Positions 1 to 4,822 of a DNA stretch of 58,119 bases are shown here, piece by piece. The position numbers and the translations under genes are program-made. Positions within the stretch are counted from its first letter, which is position 1. The number at the start of each line of letters is the position of its first letter. The notes below the pieces were generated by a model. It saw nothing but the letters and a program-made list of their open reading frames with translations. It ran no database searches and was not told the origin of the DNA. The DNA comes from a virus, in IMG/VR virus record IMGVR_UViG_3300029319_000051, positions 1-58,119 of that record. One strand, 5' to 3'.

Positions 1-22
1 ACGCACCGACTGCGCTCCCTTG

Positions 23-64
23 AAAAAGGTGGGGGTGTAGTGACGTTTCACCAAGCACCCCCTT
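23..64 (-). terminator. Rho-independent-type terminator of the left minus-strand gene chain
   Basis: Read on the minus strand, GGGGGTG (62-56) pairs with CACCCCC (37-31). An inner GTGA/TCAC stem lies within it. The hairpin is followed by ACC and then five T's (27-23). It lies just 10 bases past the stop of the last gene of the minus-strand chain, which is where a terminator is expected. The T run is short, so this is probable rather than certain. Confidence 0.6.
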
Positions 65-73
65 GGTCAAACT

Positions 74-217
74 TCAATCAACCAAATCCTTTTGTTCGTT
101 TTGCCATTTGTCGTGGGCTTTCTCTACGGCAGTGTTGATGGCCTCTGCCTGTGCGCGATCGATTGCCTGTCCCTGCATACGGGAGAGTTCGACGATTACT
201 TCGATGATGTCTTTCAT
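74..217 (-). CDS. Small hypothetical protein, 47 aa
   Basis: Function not recognised. The product starts MKDIIEVIVELSRMQGQAID and is largely helical and charged, ending KDLVD. Its ATG overlaps the TGA of the upstream 52-aa gene in the ATGA arrangement used along this whole chain, which is the main reason to believe it. It is the last gene before the terminator at 23-64. Confidence 0.6.
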   Translation of the reverse strand: MKDIIEVIVELSRMQGQAIDRAQAEAINTAVEKAHDKWQNEQKDLVD

Positions 218-372
218 GTCATGTATAAGATTTCAGATGGGTTGTACCCAAGTTCGTATAGTGTTGATTCCAAATCCTCAACGTCGTCAAGGTTGGCGAT
301 GGTGATGATGTCCACCTCTCGTGTAGAGTAGTCGAGGATGGCTACTTGATTGTCTCCGAGTGTTACTTTCAT
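214..372 (-). CDS. Small hypothetical protein, 52 aa
   Basis: Function not recognised. The product begins MKVTLGDNQVAILDYSTREV and continues with an acidic helix (DDVEDLESTLYELG). This order suggests a small beta-hairpin-plus-helix fold. Both ends are ATGA overlaps, with the 86-aa gene upstream and the 47-aa gene downstream, so it is probably translated by coupling. Confidence 0.6.
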   Translation of the reverse strand: MKVTLGDNQVAILDYSTREVDIITIANLDDVEDLESTLYELGYNPSEILYMT

Positions 373-629
373 GAGTACTTTTCTTCGATTCGTTGTTTGG
401 TGTCCTCACAGCATGAGACCCATGCCTCGTGGTTGATGAGGGAGATTTTACCCTGCTCACGGATTCGTGCATCCTCGGCAAGGAGTTCATCCTTGTGTGA
501 GATGTAGTGGTCAAGACCACGTTGGAGGCAGTCAAGGACTACCATCTGCACGAGTGCCCCGTGCTTGTTGTACCCAGTCATGAGGTGTTCCATGAACTCC
601 CCGTTTGTCATGTCTTTGATGTCTTTCAT
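369..629 (-). CDS. Small hypothetical protein, 86 aa
   Basis: Function not recognised. It is a helical, soluble protein with no transmembrane segment and two adjacent cysteines (VSCCED). The ATG at 629 is preceded by CAAACTTCAAACTGAC, a version of the TCAAACTTCAA element found at other gene heads of this arm. Here that element lies inside the 3' end of the upstream gene. Both ends form ATGA overlaps. Confidence 0.65.
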   Translation of the reverse strand: MKDIKDMTNGEFMEHLMTGYNKHGALVQMVVLDCLQRGLDHYISHKDELLAEDARIREQGKISLINHEAWVSCCEDTKQRIEEKYS

Positions 630-772
630 GTCAGTTTGAAGTTTGTGTTTTTGAATGCCTCTTCGAGGATGTTCTTGTTAATCATGTCTGCCTTGAACCA
701 CGCCTCGATGAGAGCACGTTCAAAGCTACCGCAGTGGGTTTGTCGGAGGGAAAGTCGTTCGTGTTGTGTCAT
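626..772 (-). CDS. Small hypothetical protein, 48 aa
   Basis: Function not recognised. The product begins MTQHERLSLRQTHCGSFERA and ends NTNFKLT. The last codons encode the CAAACTTCAAACTGAC stretch that precedes the next start. It overlaps its neighbours by ATGA at both ends. Confidence 0.6.
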   Translation of the reverse strand: MTQHERLSLRQTHCGSFERALIEAWFKADMINKNILEEAFKNTNFKLT

Positions 773-966
773 GTCTTCAATGAGTTGGTTACTCCCCACC
801 ATTCGATTTCTTCGTCGTGGATGCGGAACTCATGGCAATCACCGAGGTCGTTGTTCCACACCTCAATCCACACGCCGTGGTCGTCAGGAGCACCCATCAC
901 ATGGGATGCGTGGTGACCCGCTTCTTGCAGTGCCTTGACTGCTGATTCGCATTGTTCTTGTGTCAT
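769..966 (-). CDS. Small hypothetical protein, 65 aa
   Basis: Function not recognised. The product is acidic and rich in His and Trp (GHHASHV, GVWIEVWNND, IEWWGV), with a helix-strand order typical of small alpha/beta phage inhibitors or accessory proteins. This is only a compositional remark. The start overlaps the stop of the 70-aa gene upstream, and its stop overlaps the 48-aa gene. Confidence 0.6.
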   Translation of the reverse strand: MTQEQCESAVKALQEAGHHASHVMGAPDDHGVWIEVWNNDLGDCHEFRIHDEEIEWWGVTNSLKT

Positions 967-1175
967 GTCGTTGGGGCTTTCATGGTTTCGACAATCTCAC
1001 GCGCTTTGAGCAGGGCGTATGTCCGCTGTTGTGTGTACGTCCCTGAACGCTGTGGTGATGGCAAGTAAACCATCTTGTAGTTGATGTGGCAAAACTCTCG
1101 TCCTTCGACGATTCGTTGTGCGATGTACTCACACATTTGATTTTGTGTGGTTGATGTTGTTGCAATGAATCCCAT
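963..1175 (-). CDS. Small hypothetical protein, 70 aa
   Basis: Function not recognised. It is the first gene after the long hairpin at 1203-1265, with its ATG (1175) 27 bases past the hairpin. An alternative ATG at 1200 in another frame reads MSNFKSNFNG and stops after 23 residues. The 70-aa frame is preferred because it is longer and enters the ATGA chain at 966. The product is mostly helical. Confidence 0.55.
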   Translation of the reverse strand: MGFIATTSTTQNQMCEYIAQRIVEGREFCHINYKMVYLPSPQRSGTYTQQRTYALLKAREIVETMKAPTT

Positions 1176-1200
1176 TGAAATTGGATTTGAAGTTTGACAT
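1129..1200 (-). CDS. Possible 23-aa leader peptide overlapping the 70-aa gene
   Basis: The ATG sits one base after the 3' foot of the 1203-1265 hairpin and opens with codons for MSNFKSNF. Two confident genes start almost the same way: MSNFNF at 3197 and MSNYKF at 55486. It stops inside the 70-aa gene in another frame. It may be a translated leader, or merely the initiation sequence copied with the hairpin module. Confidence 0.3.
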   Translation of the reverse strand: MSNFKSNFNGIHCNNINHTKSNV

Positions 1201-1202
1201 TG

Positions 1203-1265
1203 AGAGGTGTTGTATATATACTCTCTTCACTACGTTCAGAGAGAGTATATATACTAACACTCTCT
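1203..1265 (-). promoter_or_regulatory. Long conserved hairpin H1 at a gene head
   Basis: A 15-bp perfect stem (1212-1226 with 40-54) carries an 11-13 nt loop with GAACGTAGTGAA on the minus strand. It is extended past a single bulge by TGTT/AACA and an outer stem. The same loop and bulge recur in hairpin H2 (2265-2326) with compensatory base-pair changes, so a folded RNA is likely. It lies between the 27-aa gene and the 70-aa gene, immediately 5' of a TCAAACTTCAA element. Processing, 5'-end protection or termination are all possible roles. Confidence 0.75.
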
Positions 1266-1266
1266 A

Positions 1267-1350
1267 TTAAGATTGGAGGAGAGCCACCACAAAAAGCGTA
1301 GCCATCCACGCAAGGAACGCGAGGAACGCGAGGTTCATCTTCTTGTTCAT
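1267..1350 (-). CDS. Tiny membrane peptide, 27 aa
   Basis: The product is MNKKM followed by one uninterrupted hydrophobic helix (about residues 6-25, FLAFLAWMATLFVVALL) and a QS end. This is the pattern of a single-pass membrane peptide with its positive end in the cytoplasm. It sits directly before hairpin H1. The function is unknown; small early membrane peptides of phages often act on host envelope proteins, but nothing here shows that. Confidence 0.5.
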   Translation of the reverse strand: MNKKMNLAFLAFLAWMATLFVVALLQS

Positions 1351-1365
1351 GTGAAAGGGTTTAAG

Positions 1366-1536
1366 TTATTCATTATCAACAACTTGGAAGCTGTTGTTCT
1401 TCACGGTCTGACCCGTACCTGCCCAAAAATCATGGGCATCATCGCGGGCTACGTCTACGCTCGGGGCGTAGAGGTAGTGGGCTGTCCAATCGTCGCGGTC
1501 GCGCCCAAAGTAGGTGATGTACCTGTACATATTCAT
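1366..1536 (-). CDS. Small hypothetical protein, 56 aa
   Basis: Function not recognised. The product starts MNMYRYITYFGRDRDDWTAH and is rich in Tyr, Trp and Asp. The beginning suggests a beta strand followed by an acidic helix (VDVARDDAHDFW). The start overlaps the stop of the 125-aa gene by ATGA. Confidence 0.6.
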   Translation of the reverse strand: MNMYRYITYFGRDRDDWTAHYLYAPSVDVARDDAHDFWAGTGQTVKNNSFQVVDNE

Positions 1537-1910
1537 AGGTAGATGGCTTCAGAGTTGGCAAAATCGTAGATGGCCTTCTCACCCCGCGCTTTGGCAAGTT
1601 CGAGAGCCACTTGCTTGGACTTTACTACGTCAGAGAGTTCGAGGTAAGCTATACCTGCGGGGTCTTCGACCACATCCACCCACGCTCCGATGACTTGGTT
1701 GGGGTCACTCACCACCGACTGAAGTCGGTTCATTTCTCGGTTGAAGGTTCGGAACGAGAGTTCGTCGTTCTTGCACTTGAACGCGCCCACCGCTGGCTCT
1801 GCACCACCGACGGCATAGCCGTCCACGCCTCCATAGGTGAGGAGGTCTTCGCCTCGGACGCTGAAGCCCTCGCTCTCTTGAACGAGGAAGTATAAGGATT
1901 TGATTGTCAT
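1533..1910 (-). CDS. Hypothetical protein downstream of the hammerhead ribozyme, 125 aa
   Basis: Function not recognised. The chosen start gives MTIKSLYFLVQESEGFSVRG, and the ATG lies 26 nt after the predicted ribozyme cut. An upstream in-frame start would put the N-terminus inside the ribozyme and is unlikely. The product has a Gly-rich centre (GGVDGYAVGGAEP) and ends with helices. The gene contains several perfect short hairpins (1661-1671, 1714-1729, 1809-1823). It is coupled to the 56-aa gene by ATGA. Confidence 0.65.
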   Translation of the reverse strand: MTIKSLYFLVQESEGFSVRGEDLLTYGGVDGYAVGGAEPAVGAFKCKNDELSFRTFNREMNRLQSVVSDPNQVIGAWVDVVEDPAGIAYLELSDVVKSKQVALELAKARGEKAIYDFANSEAIYL

Positions 1911-1930
1911 CGTAGATGAATTTGAAGTTT

Positions 1931-1980
1931 GATACAGACGCCTCACGGCGTTTCGTCCAGTCAGGACTCGTCAGTGTACC
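1931..1980 (-). ncRNA. Type I hammerhead self-cleaving ribozyme
   Basis: All parts of the hammerhead core are present in order on the minus strand. Stem I is GGTACA (1980-1975) with TGTATC (1936-1931), six pairs including one G-U. Then come CTGACGA (the CUGANGA box), stem II GTCC/GGAC with a 5-nt loop, GAAA, and stem III CGCC/GGCG closed by a GTGA (GNRA) tetraloop. The cleavage triplet is GTC, and the predicted cut lies between 1937 and 1936. Both termini lie in stem I, which makes it type I. Cleavage leaves a 5' end reading TGTATCAAACTTC, so the TCAAACTTCAA element falls at the new transcript end, 26 nt before the ATG at 1910. Every conserved core residue is intact. Activity is inferred. Confidence 0.9.
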
Positions 1981-2081
1981 TGAAATGCCTGTTGGCATTC
2001 TTCGCAAGTGTGCCTGCTTTCCGCGCTTTCGTCGGTGGGCACAAAATCTGCAAGGCAGATGGAGCATGGCTTCGTGTCCAT
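1971..2081 (-). CDS. Mini zinc-ribbon/finger protein, 36 aa
   Basis: The product MDTKPCSICLADFVPT continues to a second knuckle HTCEECQQAF. The CxxC...HxCxxC spacing is that of a small treble-clef or zinc-ribbon protein that binds one zinc. The ATG begins one base after the stop of the 46-aa gene. Its TGA stop is the TGA of the ribozyme's CTGACGA box, so the reading frame ends inside the ribozyme core but before the cleavage site. The partner is unknown; small phage zinc proteins often bind nucleic acid or host RNA polymerase. Confidence 0.6.
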   Translation of the reverse strand: MDTKPCSICLADFVPTDESAESRHTCEECQQAFQVH

Positions 2082-2082
2082 A

Positions 2083-2223
2083 TCAGCAGTCGATGAGGTC
2101 AGCCAAGGTCATCTGCTCGTCGCAGGTCAGCTCGTCCCACACAGCAGTGCAGGTGAGGAGGTCGAGGTCGAAAGAAGAGGTCAGGAGGTCAGCGATGAGC
2201 TGACGGCGCAGTTGCTTATCCAT
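2083..2223 (-). CDS. Small acidic hypothetical protein, 46 aa
   Basis: The product starts MDKQLRRQLIADLLTSSFDL and is an acidic, Leu/Asp-rich helical protein with three Cys. Function not recognised. The start at 2223 follows a 41-nt leader that contains TTTTTCAAACTTCAA and begins at the foot of hairpin H2. In-frame upstream starts would read through that leader and are less likely. Confidence 0.6.
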   Translation of the reverse strand: MDKQLRRQLIADLLTSSFDLDLLTCTAVWDELTCDEQMTLADLIDC

Positions 2224-2264
2224 AGGAATGGGGTTTGAATTGAAGTTTGAAAAATTGTTGTCTA

Positions 2265-2326
2265 AGAGTGTCTTGTATATCTCTCTCTTCACTACGTTCA
2301 GAGAGAGAGATATACTAAGACTCTCT
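2265..2326 (-). promoter_or_regulatory. Long conserved hairpin H2 at a gene head
   Basis: A 14-bp stem (2275-2288 with 2302-2315) carries the same loop as H1 (CTGAACGTAGTGAA on the minus strand), the same single-base bulge and then TCTT/AAGA. H1 has TGTT/AACA at the matching place, a G-C to C-G swap that keeps pairing. The inner stem also changes from ATACT/AGTAT to CTCT/AGAG. It lies between the 90-aa and 46-aa genes, upstream of a TCAAACTTCAA element (2240-2250). Confidence 0.75.
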
Positions 2327-2332
2327 AAAGGA

Positions 2333-2605
2333 TTAGCCGATGGAGCAACCGCTTCCAATGGCAAGCAAGCTTGGGGAGATGGCCATCTTCACAGCGCCCG
2401 CTGTTGCGTCATGCAGGAGGTCTTTCAGACCTTGCAAGTCCCACAGCATTCGGAGTTTGTCGCCGTCCTCTTCGTTATCAACGAAGGAGTCAAGAAAAGC
2501 GACAGCTTCGCTGAAGGTCGCGGAGTCGAGCGTCGCGTCCTGCGGGTAGGAAATGGTGATTTGGCTGATGTCTTCGACATCAAGGTCAGAAACTAAGTAG
2601 TTCAT
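2333..2605 (-). CDS. Hypothetical acidic protein, 90 aa
   Basis: Function not recognised. The product is acidic and helical (FLDSFVDNEEDGDKLRML) with a Gly/Ser/Cys C-terminus. MNYLVSDLDV at 2605 is taken as the start; another ATG at 2629 would add eight residues across a hairpin (TTCATT-GAA-AATGAA). The coding sequence holds several perfect short hairpins (2419-2431, 2470-2486, 2503-2513). Confidence 0.55.
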   Translation of the reverse strand: MNYLVSDLDVEDISQITISYPQDATLDSATFSEAVAFLDSFVDNEEDGDKLRMLWDLQGLKDLLHDATAGAVKMAISPSLLAIGSGCSIG

Positions 2606-2648
2606 TTTCAATGAATTAAGGTGAAACAATTAAACTAATCCTAAAGGA

Positions 2649-3197
2649 TTAGAAGGGGAGTTGGTCAAGTCCAACTTCGTTGGAAGGAGAAGGCAGAGTC
2701 GTAGACTCCATGTGCAGGGCGAGCACTGCGGTGAGAGCCTCAATCTTAGCTTCCAAGGAAGCTACTCTTGACTCGTCAACCGAAGGTTGAGCGGCAACTT
2801 CAGCCCTTTCAGCAGTAGCAGAACGAAGTTCTGCTTTCTTCGCTGCTTTAGCAGCGGCCCCAGTGGCCACCGAGACAGCTTTAGCTGACTCCCTAGCTTC
2901 CTTAACGGAAGCTGTCTTAGCCTTCTTCGAAGGCTTAATCGGACCAACTTCGTTGGTCTTGAGAGCCGCTTTGTCTTGGCGGTCTGCCACCTTCTGTGAA
3001 GGTGTTCTCTTCGTCGTCTTACGACGACGCTTCTTGCCAGCCTTCTTCGAAGGCTTGTCGGCAACCTCTTCGAGGTTGTTGATGAAGTCCAAAGCTTCTG
3101 AAAGAAGCTTGACAGCAAGAGCCTTACGGCTCTTGGTTGGACGGAAGATGGCTTGGTTGGTTGCCTTACGGCAAGCTGAGAAATTGAAGTTTGACAT
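2649..3197 (-). CDS. Lys/Ala-rich histone H1-like DNA-binding protein with SSB-type tail, 182 aa
   Basis: The N-terminus (MSNFNFSACRKATNQAIFRP) leads into a helical segment to about residue 45. A long basic low-complexity tail follows (KKAGKKRRRKTTKR, then repeated KKA/AKAAKKAE blocks), like histone H1 or bacterial Hc1 tails. Next come a coiled coil (VASLEAKIEALTAVLALH) and an acidic end, GLDQLPF. The DxLPF end resembles the C-terminal tip of single-stranded DNA-binding proteins that recruits partners, and the SSB-like protein at 53802-54104 ends DALPF. A role in compacting or organising DNA is inferred. The start codon directly abuts hairpin H3. The gene contains at least thirteen perfect short hairpins. 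Confidence 0.6.
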   Translation of the reverse strand: MSNFNFSACRKATNQAIFRPTKSRKALAVKLLSEALDFINNLEEVADKPSKKAGKKRRRKTTKRTPSQKVADRQDKAALKTNEVGPIKPSKKAKTASVKEARESAKAVSVATGAAAKAAKKAELRSATAERAEVAAQPSVDESRVASLEAKIEALTAVLALHMESTTLPSPSNEVGLDQLPF

Positions 3198-3252
3198 GAG
3201 ATAATGTATTAAATGAAACTCATAGAGTTTCGTTTCATTTAATACATATCTC
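3198..3252 (-). promoter_or_regulatory. Long hairpin H3 abutting the start codon of the H1-like gene
   Basis: GAGATAATGTATTAAATGAAAC (3198-3219, split here by its one bulge) pairs with GTTTCATTTAATACATATCTC (3232-3252), giving about 20 bp closed by a 12-nt loop. Its 3' foot on the minus strand is directly followed by ATGTCAAACTTC, the start of the H1-like gene. The stem sequence is unrelated to H1/H2, but the position relative to TCAAACTTCAA is the same. If the mRNA were processed here it would be nearly leaderless. Confidence 0.65.
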
Positions 3253-3254
3253 TA

Positions 3255-3610
3255 GCAGTTTGGTGTCCTCACTACACTACCAAGGGTAGTAGTAGTGGAG
3301 CCAAAAGCCGCTAACACATTGAGATACAACTCGTTGTATCCGTATGTTAGCCAACGTGAAGGCCGACCAAAACGGCACCTTTGCCACCCCATAAAGGGGT
3401 GAAGTGATTCAACTAAAGGTTTAAGTTGGGGATTGTCCCACCCTGACAGACAGCGCGTCCCATCCTGCGGTCTCCTGCGGTGGTTGAGGAGAAGCTACCT
3501 AACTGACTGGTAGTCAGTAGGTAGGCAAAAGCTGGAATCTACAGCGCAAACACCGAAGGTGTTTGGGGGGTGGGGTCTGCCAAACCGTTTCGGCACGTAG
3601 TGCCGACCGC
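3255..3610 (-). ncRNA. Large structured non-coding RNA candidate, about 350 nt
   Basis: No convincing reading frame was found, but many perfect or near-perfect stems fill the interval. They are 3259-3305 (TTTGG/CCAAA closing a 14-bp bulged stem), 3310-3351 (7 bp, then an internal loop, then GATACAA/TTGTATC), 3359-3380, 3385-3401 (CACCCC/GGGGTG), 3410-3428, 3495-3524 (13 bp), 3547-3565 (8 bp) and 3591-3605 (6 bp). A long-range CCCACCC (3437-3443) with GGGTGGG (3568-3574) could close the central domain. On the minus strand two loops become cUUCGg and cCUUGg, very stable tetraloops, which favours minus-strand transcription into the H1-like gene. It matches no RNA family that I can name with certainty. 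Confidence 0.65.
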
Positions 3611-3814
3611 TACTATATACATATAATCCCCACGGTACATGTAACTGATCTCTTTTTTCGCAGTGATCTTGGATTATTGCCTTCAGAAACAATTTCACAC
3701 GAAAACATCTAAGCCTTTTGTTTACAGCAAGTTAGAGGCCTTGTCTTAAACTGTTACTAGACTATTGACTTTTAAGATTTTCCTTTATACCTTTACGGCA
3801 TCGAAGCGATTCAG
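3611..3814. other. Divergent intergenic control region
   Basis: This stretch lies between the structured RNA (leftward) and the first late gene (rightward). The rightward side has a plausible Bacteroidetes-type promoter at 3765-3795. I did not find a matching TAnnTTTG box for leftward transcription, although the AT-rich stretch at 3612-3628 (ACTATATACATATAATC) could be a promoter of another kind. No coding potential was seen except the start of the 27-aa gene at 3815. Confidence 0.4.
3765..3795 (+). promoter_or_regulatory. Probable promoter for the first late genes
   Basis: TTGAC (3765-3769) is followed after 18 bases by TACCTTTA (3788-3795). This matches the Bacteroidetes -33 TTG / -7 TAnnTTTG layout with one mismatch in the last base. 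The 27-aa gene starts 20 bases downstream. Confidence 0.5.
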
Positions 3815-3898
3815 ATGAAGAAAGCAACCAAAGATGGTTTTTGTGTGTACACAAATGAATCCTTTATTCTTTATGGCGCGAGGATAGTAGTATCATGA
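3815..3898 (+). CDS. Tiny hypothetical protein, 27 aa
   Basis: The product is MKKATKDGFCVYTNESFILY followed by GARIVVS. Function not recognised. Its TGA overlaps the ATG of the next gene (ATGA), and it begins 20 bases after a plausible promoter. This context is the reason to list it; it is otherwise too short to judge. Confidence 0.45.
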   Translation: MKKATKDGFCVYTNESFILYGARIVVS

Positions 3899-4182
3899 AA
3901 GTAAAAAAGCGAGATCCCAAGGTTGGGACAGGTAAAAAACCCAAGGGGAGTGATCGCAGGCTGTATACTGACGAGAATCCCAAGGATACAGTAAGCATTA
4001 AGTTTGCTACACCTGCTGATGCACGTGCTACAGTGGCCAAAGTGAAGAGAATAAACAAGCCCTTTGCCAGAAAGATTCAGATATTAACTGTAGGGGAGCA
4101 GCGAGCTAAGGTTATGGGTAAAAAAGAAGTGGTTGGCATATTTAGAGCAGGGAAAGAAGCGCTAAGGCGTAACAGAAAATAA
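3895..4182 (+). CDS. Small basic hypothetical protein, 95 aa
   Basis: It is a Lys/Arg-rich protein starting MKVKKRDPKVGTGKKPKGSD and containing a beta-like centre (DTVSIKFATPADARATVAKV). The MKVKKRD opening is shared with the 75-aa protein at 8505. Function not recognised. It resembles the small basic virion or accessory proteins scattered through this phage's late region. Confidence 0.65.
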   Translation: MKVKKRDPKVGTGKKPKGSDRRLYTDENPKDTVSIKFATPADARATVAKVKRINKPFARKIQILTVGEQRAKVMGKKEVVGIFRAGKEALRRNRK

Positions 4183-4184
4183 GG

Positions 4185-4192
4185 TATATTTG
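4185..4192 (+). promoter_or_regulatory. Bacteroidetes-type -7 promoter box, ATG 3 nt downstream
   Basis: TATATTTG is followed by CTT and then ATG (4196). With the usual few-base spacing from the -7 box to the transcription start, the mRNA would begin at or next to the start codon. No clear -33 TTG is present. Confidence 0.65.
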
Positions 4193-4195
4193 CTT

Positions 4196-4789
4196 ATGAG
4201 ACTTCAAAGACGCGCTCAAGACGGGATGAAGGTTAAAAAAAACGGAGATCCCCCCAAAGGATACAGGAGGGATGCTGATGGATACCTTACCCCTGTAGAT
4301 TTTGATGAGTTTCACGAAGAATCACAGGACTCTTTGAATGTTGATGCCATCAAGAAAGGTATTTCTATGGCTGAGTCTCTTGGAGGGGTGCTTATGATGA
4401 ACCCAACCAGCACTGCTACTGGTATGTATGGTCAGAGGTACAGTGAAATTAAGGATCTCCCGATGATGAAGGGTATTAGTAGGGAACAGTTTGCCAAAAA
4501 CCTACCCCTGCAAGAGAAAGTCTTCAACATGAGAATGGAAGAAGGCATTGGTGGCCCTTCTTTGCGTAGAAATGCAATAGAGCTTACTGAAGAGTACGCC
4601 CCACAGCTTGGTGAGGACTGGAATTACAGCCTTGATGACGTAGCTTTTTTGAGCAACTTCCTAGGTAGGCAGCGCACAAGGGAGTTTTTTGCCAGCAAAA
4701 GAGATGGGACTAGATTTGAGGTGCCTGGGACTAACAAAACACCAGAAGAATATCTCCGCATTGCTAGAAAAGCGGCTTATCAAGATTGA
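4196..4789 (+). CDS. Lysozyme/transglycosylase-like muralytic protein, 197 aa
   Basis: The central part resembles goose-lysozyme/SLT-type folds. It has a helix ending MAES (Glu about residue 60, candidate catalytic acid), then STATGMYGQRY (about 72-82), equivalent to the SxATGxxQ motif of these enzymes, and later LSNFLGRQRTREFF. The N-terminal 40 residues are basic and polar, with no signal peptide. It precedes the M15 peptidase gene by two small genes, consistent with a peptidoglycan-cutting role in lysis or DNA entry. The assignment is by motif resemblance only. The start at 4196 is the first ATG after the promoter; a TTG at 4190 lies within the promoter box. Confidence 0.5.
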   Translation: MRLQRRAQDGMKVKKNGDPPKGYRRDADGYLTPVDFDEFHEESQDSLNVDAIKKGISMAESLGGVLMMNPTSTATGMYGQRYSEIKDLPMMKGISREQFAKNLPLQEKVFNMRMEEGIGGPSLRRNAIELTEEYAPQLGEDWNYSLDDVAFLSNFLGRQRTREFFASKRDGTRFEVPGTNKTPEEYLRIARKAAYQD

Positions 4790-4790
4790 T

Positions 4791-4798
4791 TATATTTG
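4791..4798 (+). promoter_or_regulatory. Bacteroidetes-type -7 promoter box
   Basis: TATATTTG is followed by CG, two bases after the stop of the transglycosylase-like gene. The next ATG is at 4823, 24 nt downstream, so this transcript would carry a short AT-rich leader without a Shine-Dalgarno site. Confidence 0.6.
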
Positions 4799-4822
4799 CG
4801 TCAAACAAAACTCAAAAGAATT

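Noticed and set aside
507-938. Plus-strand open frame of 143 codons in the left arm
   Set aside because: It runs antisense to three ATGA-coupled minus-strand genes and has an implausible Cys/Arg/Ser-rich composition.
1226-1240. CTGAACG in the H1/H2 loops as a second hammerhead core
   Set aside because: Hammerheads need CUGANGA followed by stem II and GAAA. Here the bases after CUGA do not fit and no stem II/III arrangement exists, so these are plain hairpins.
3255-3610. Group I intron or tmRNA in the structured region
   Set aside because: I could not find the conserved P7/P3 core of group I introns or a tmRNA-like TPsiC arm with tag frame, so it is left as an unassigned structured RNA.
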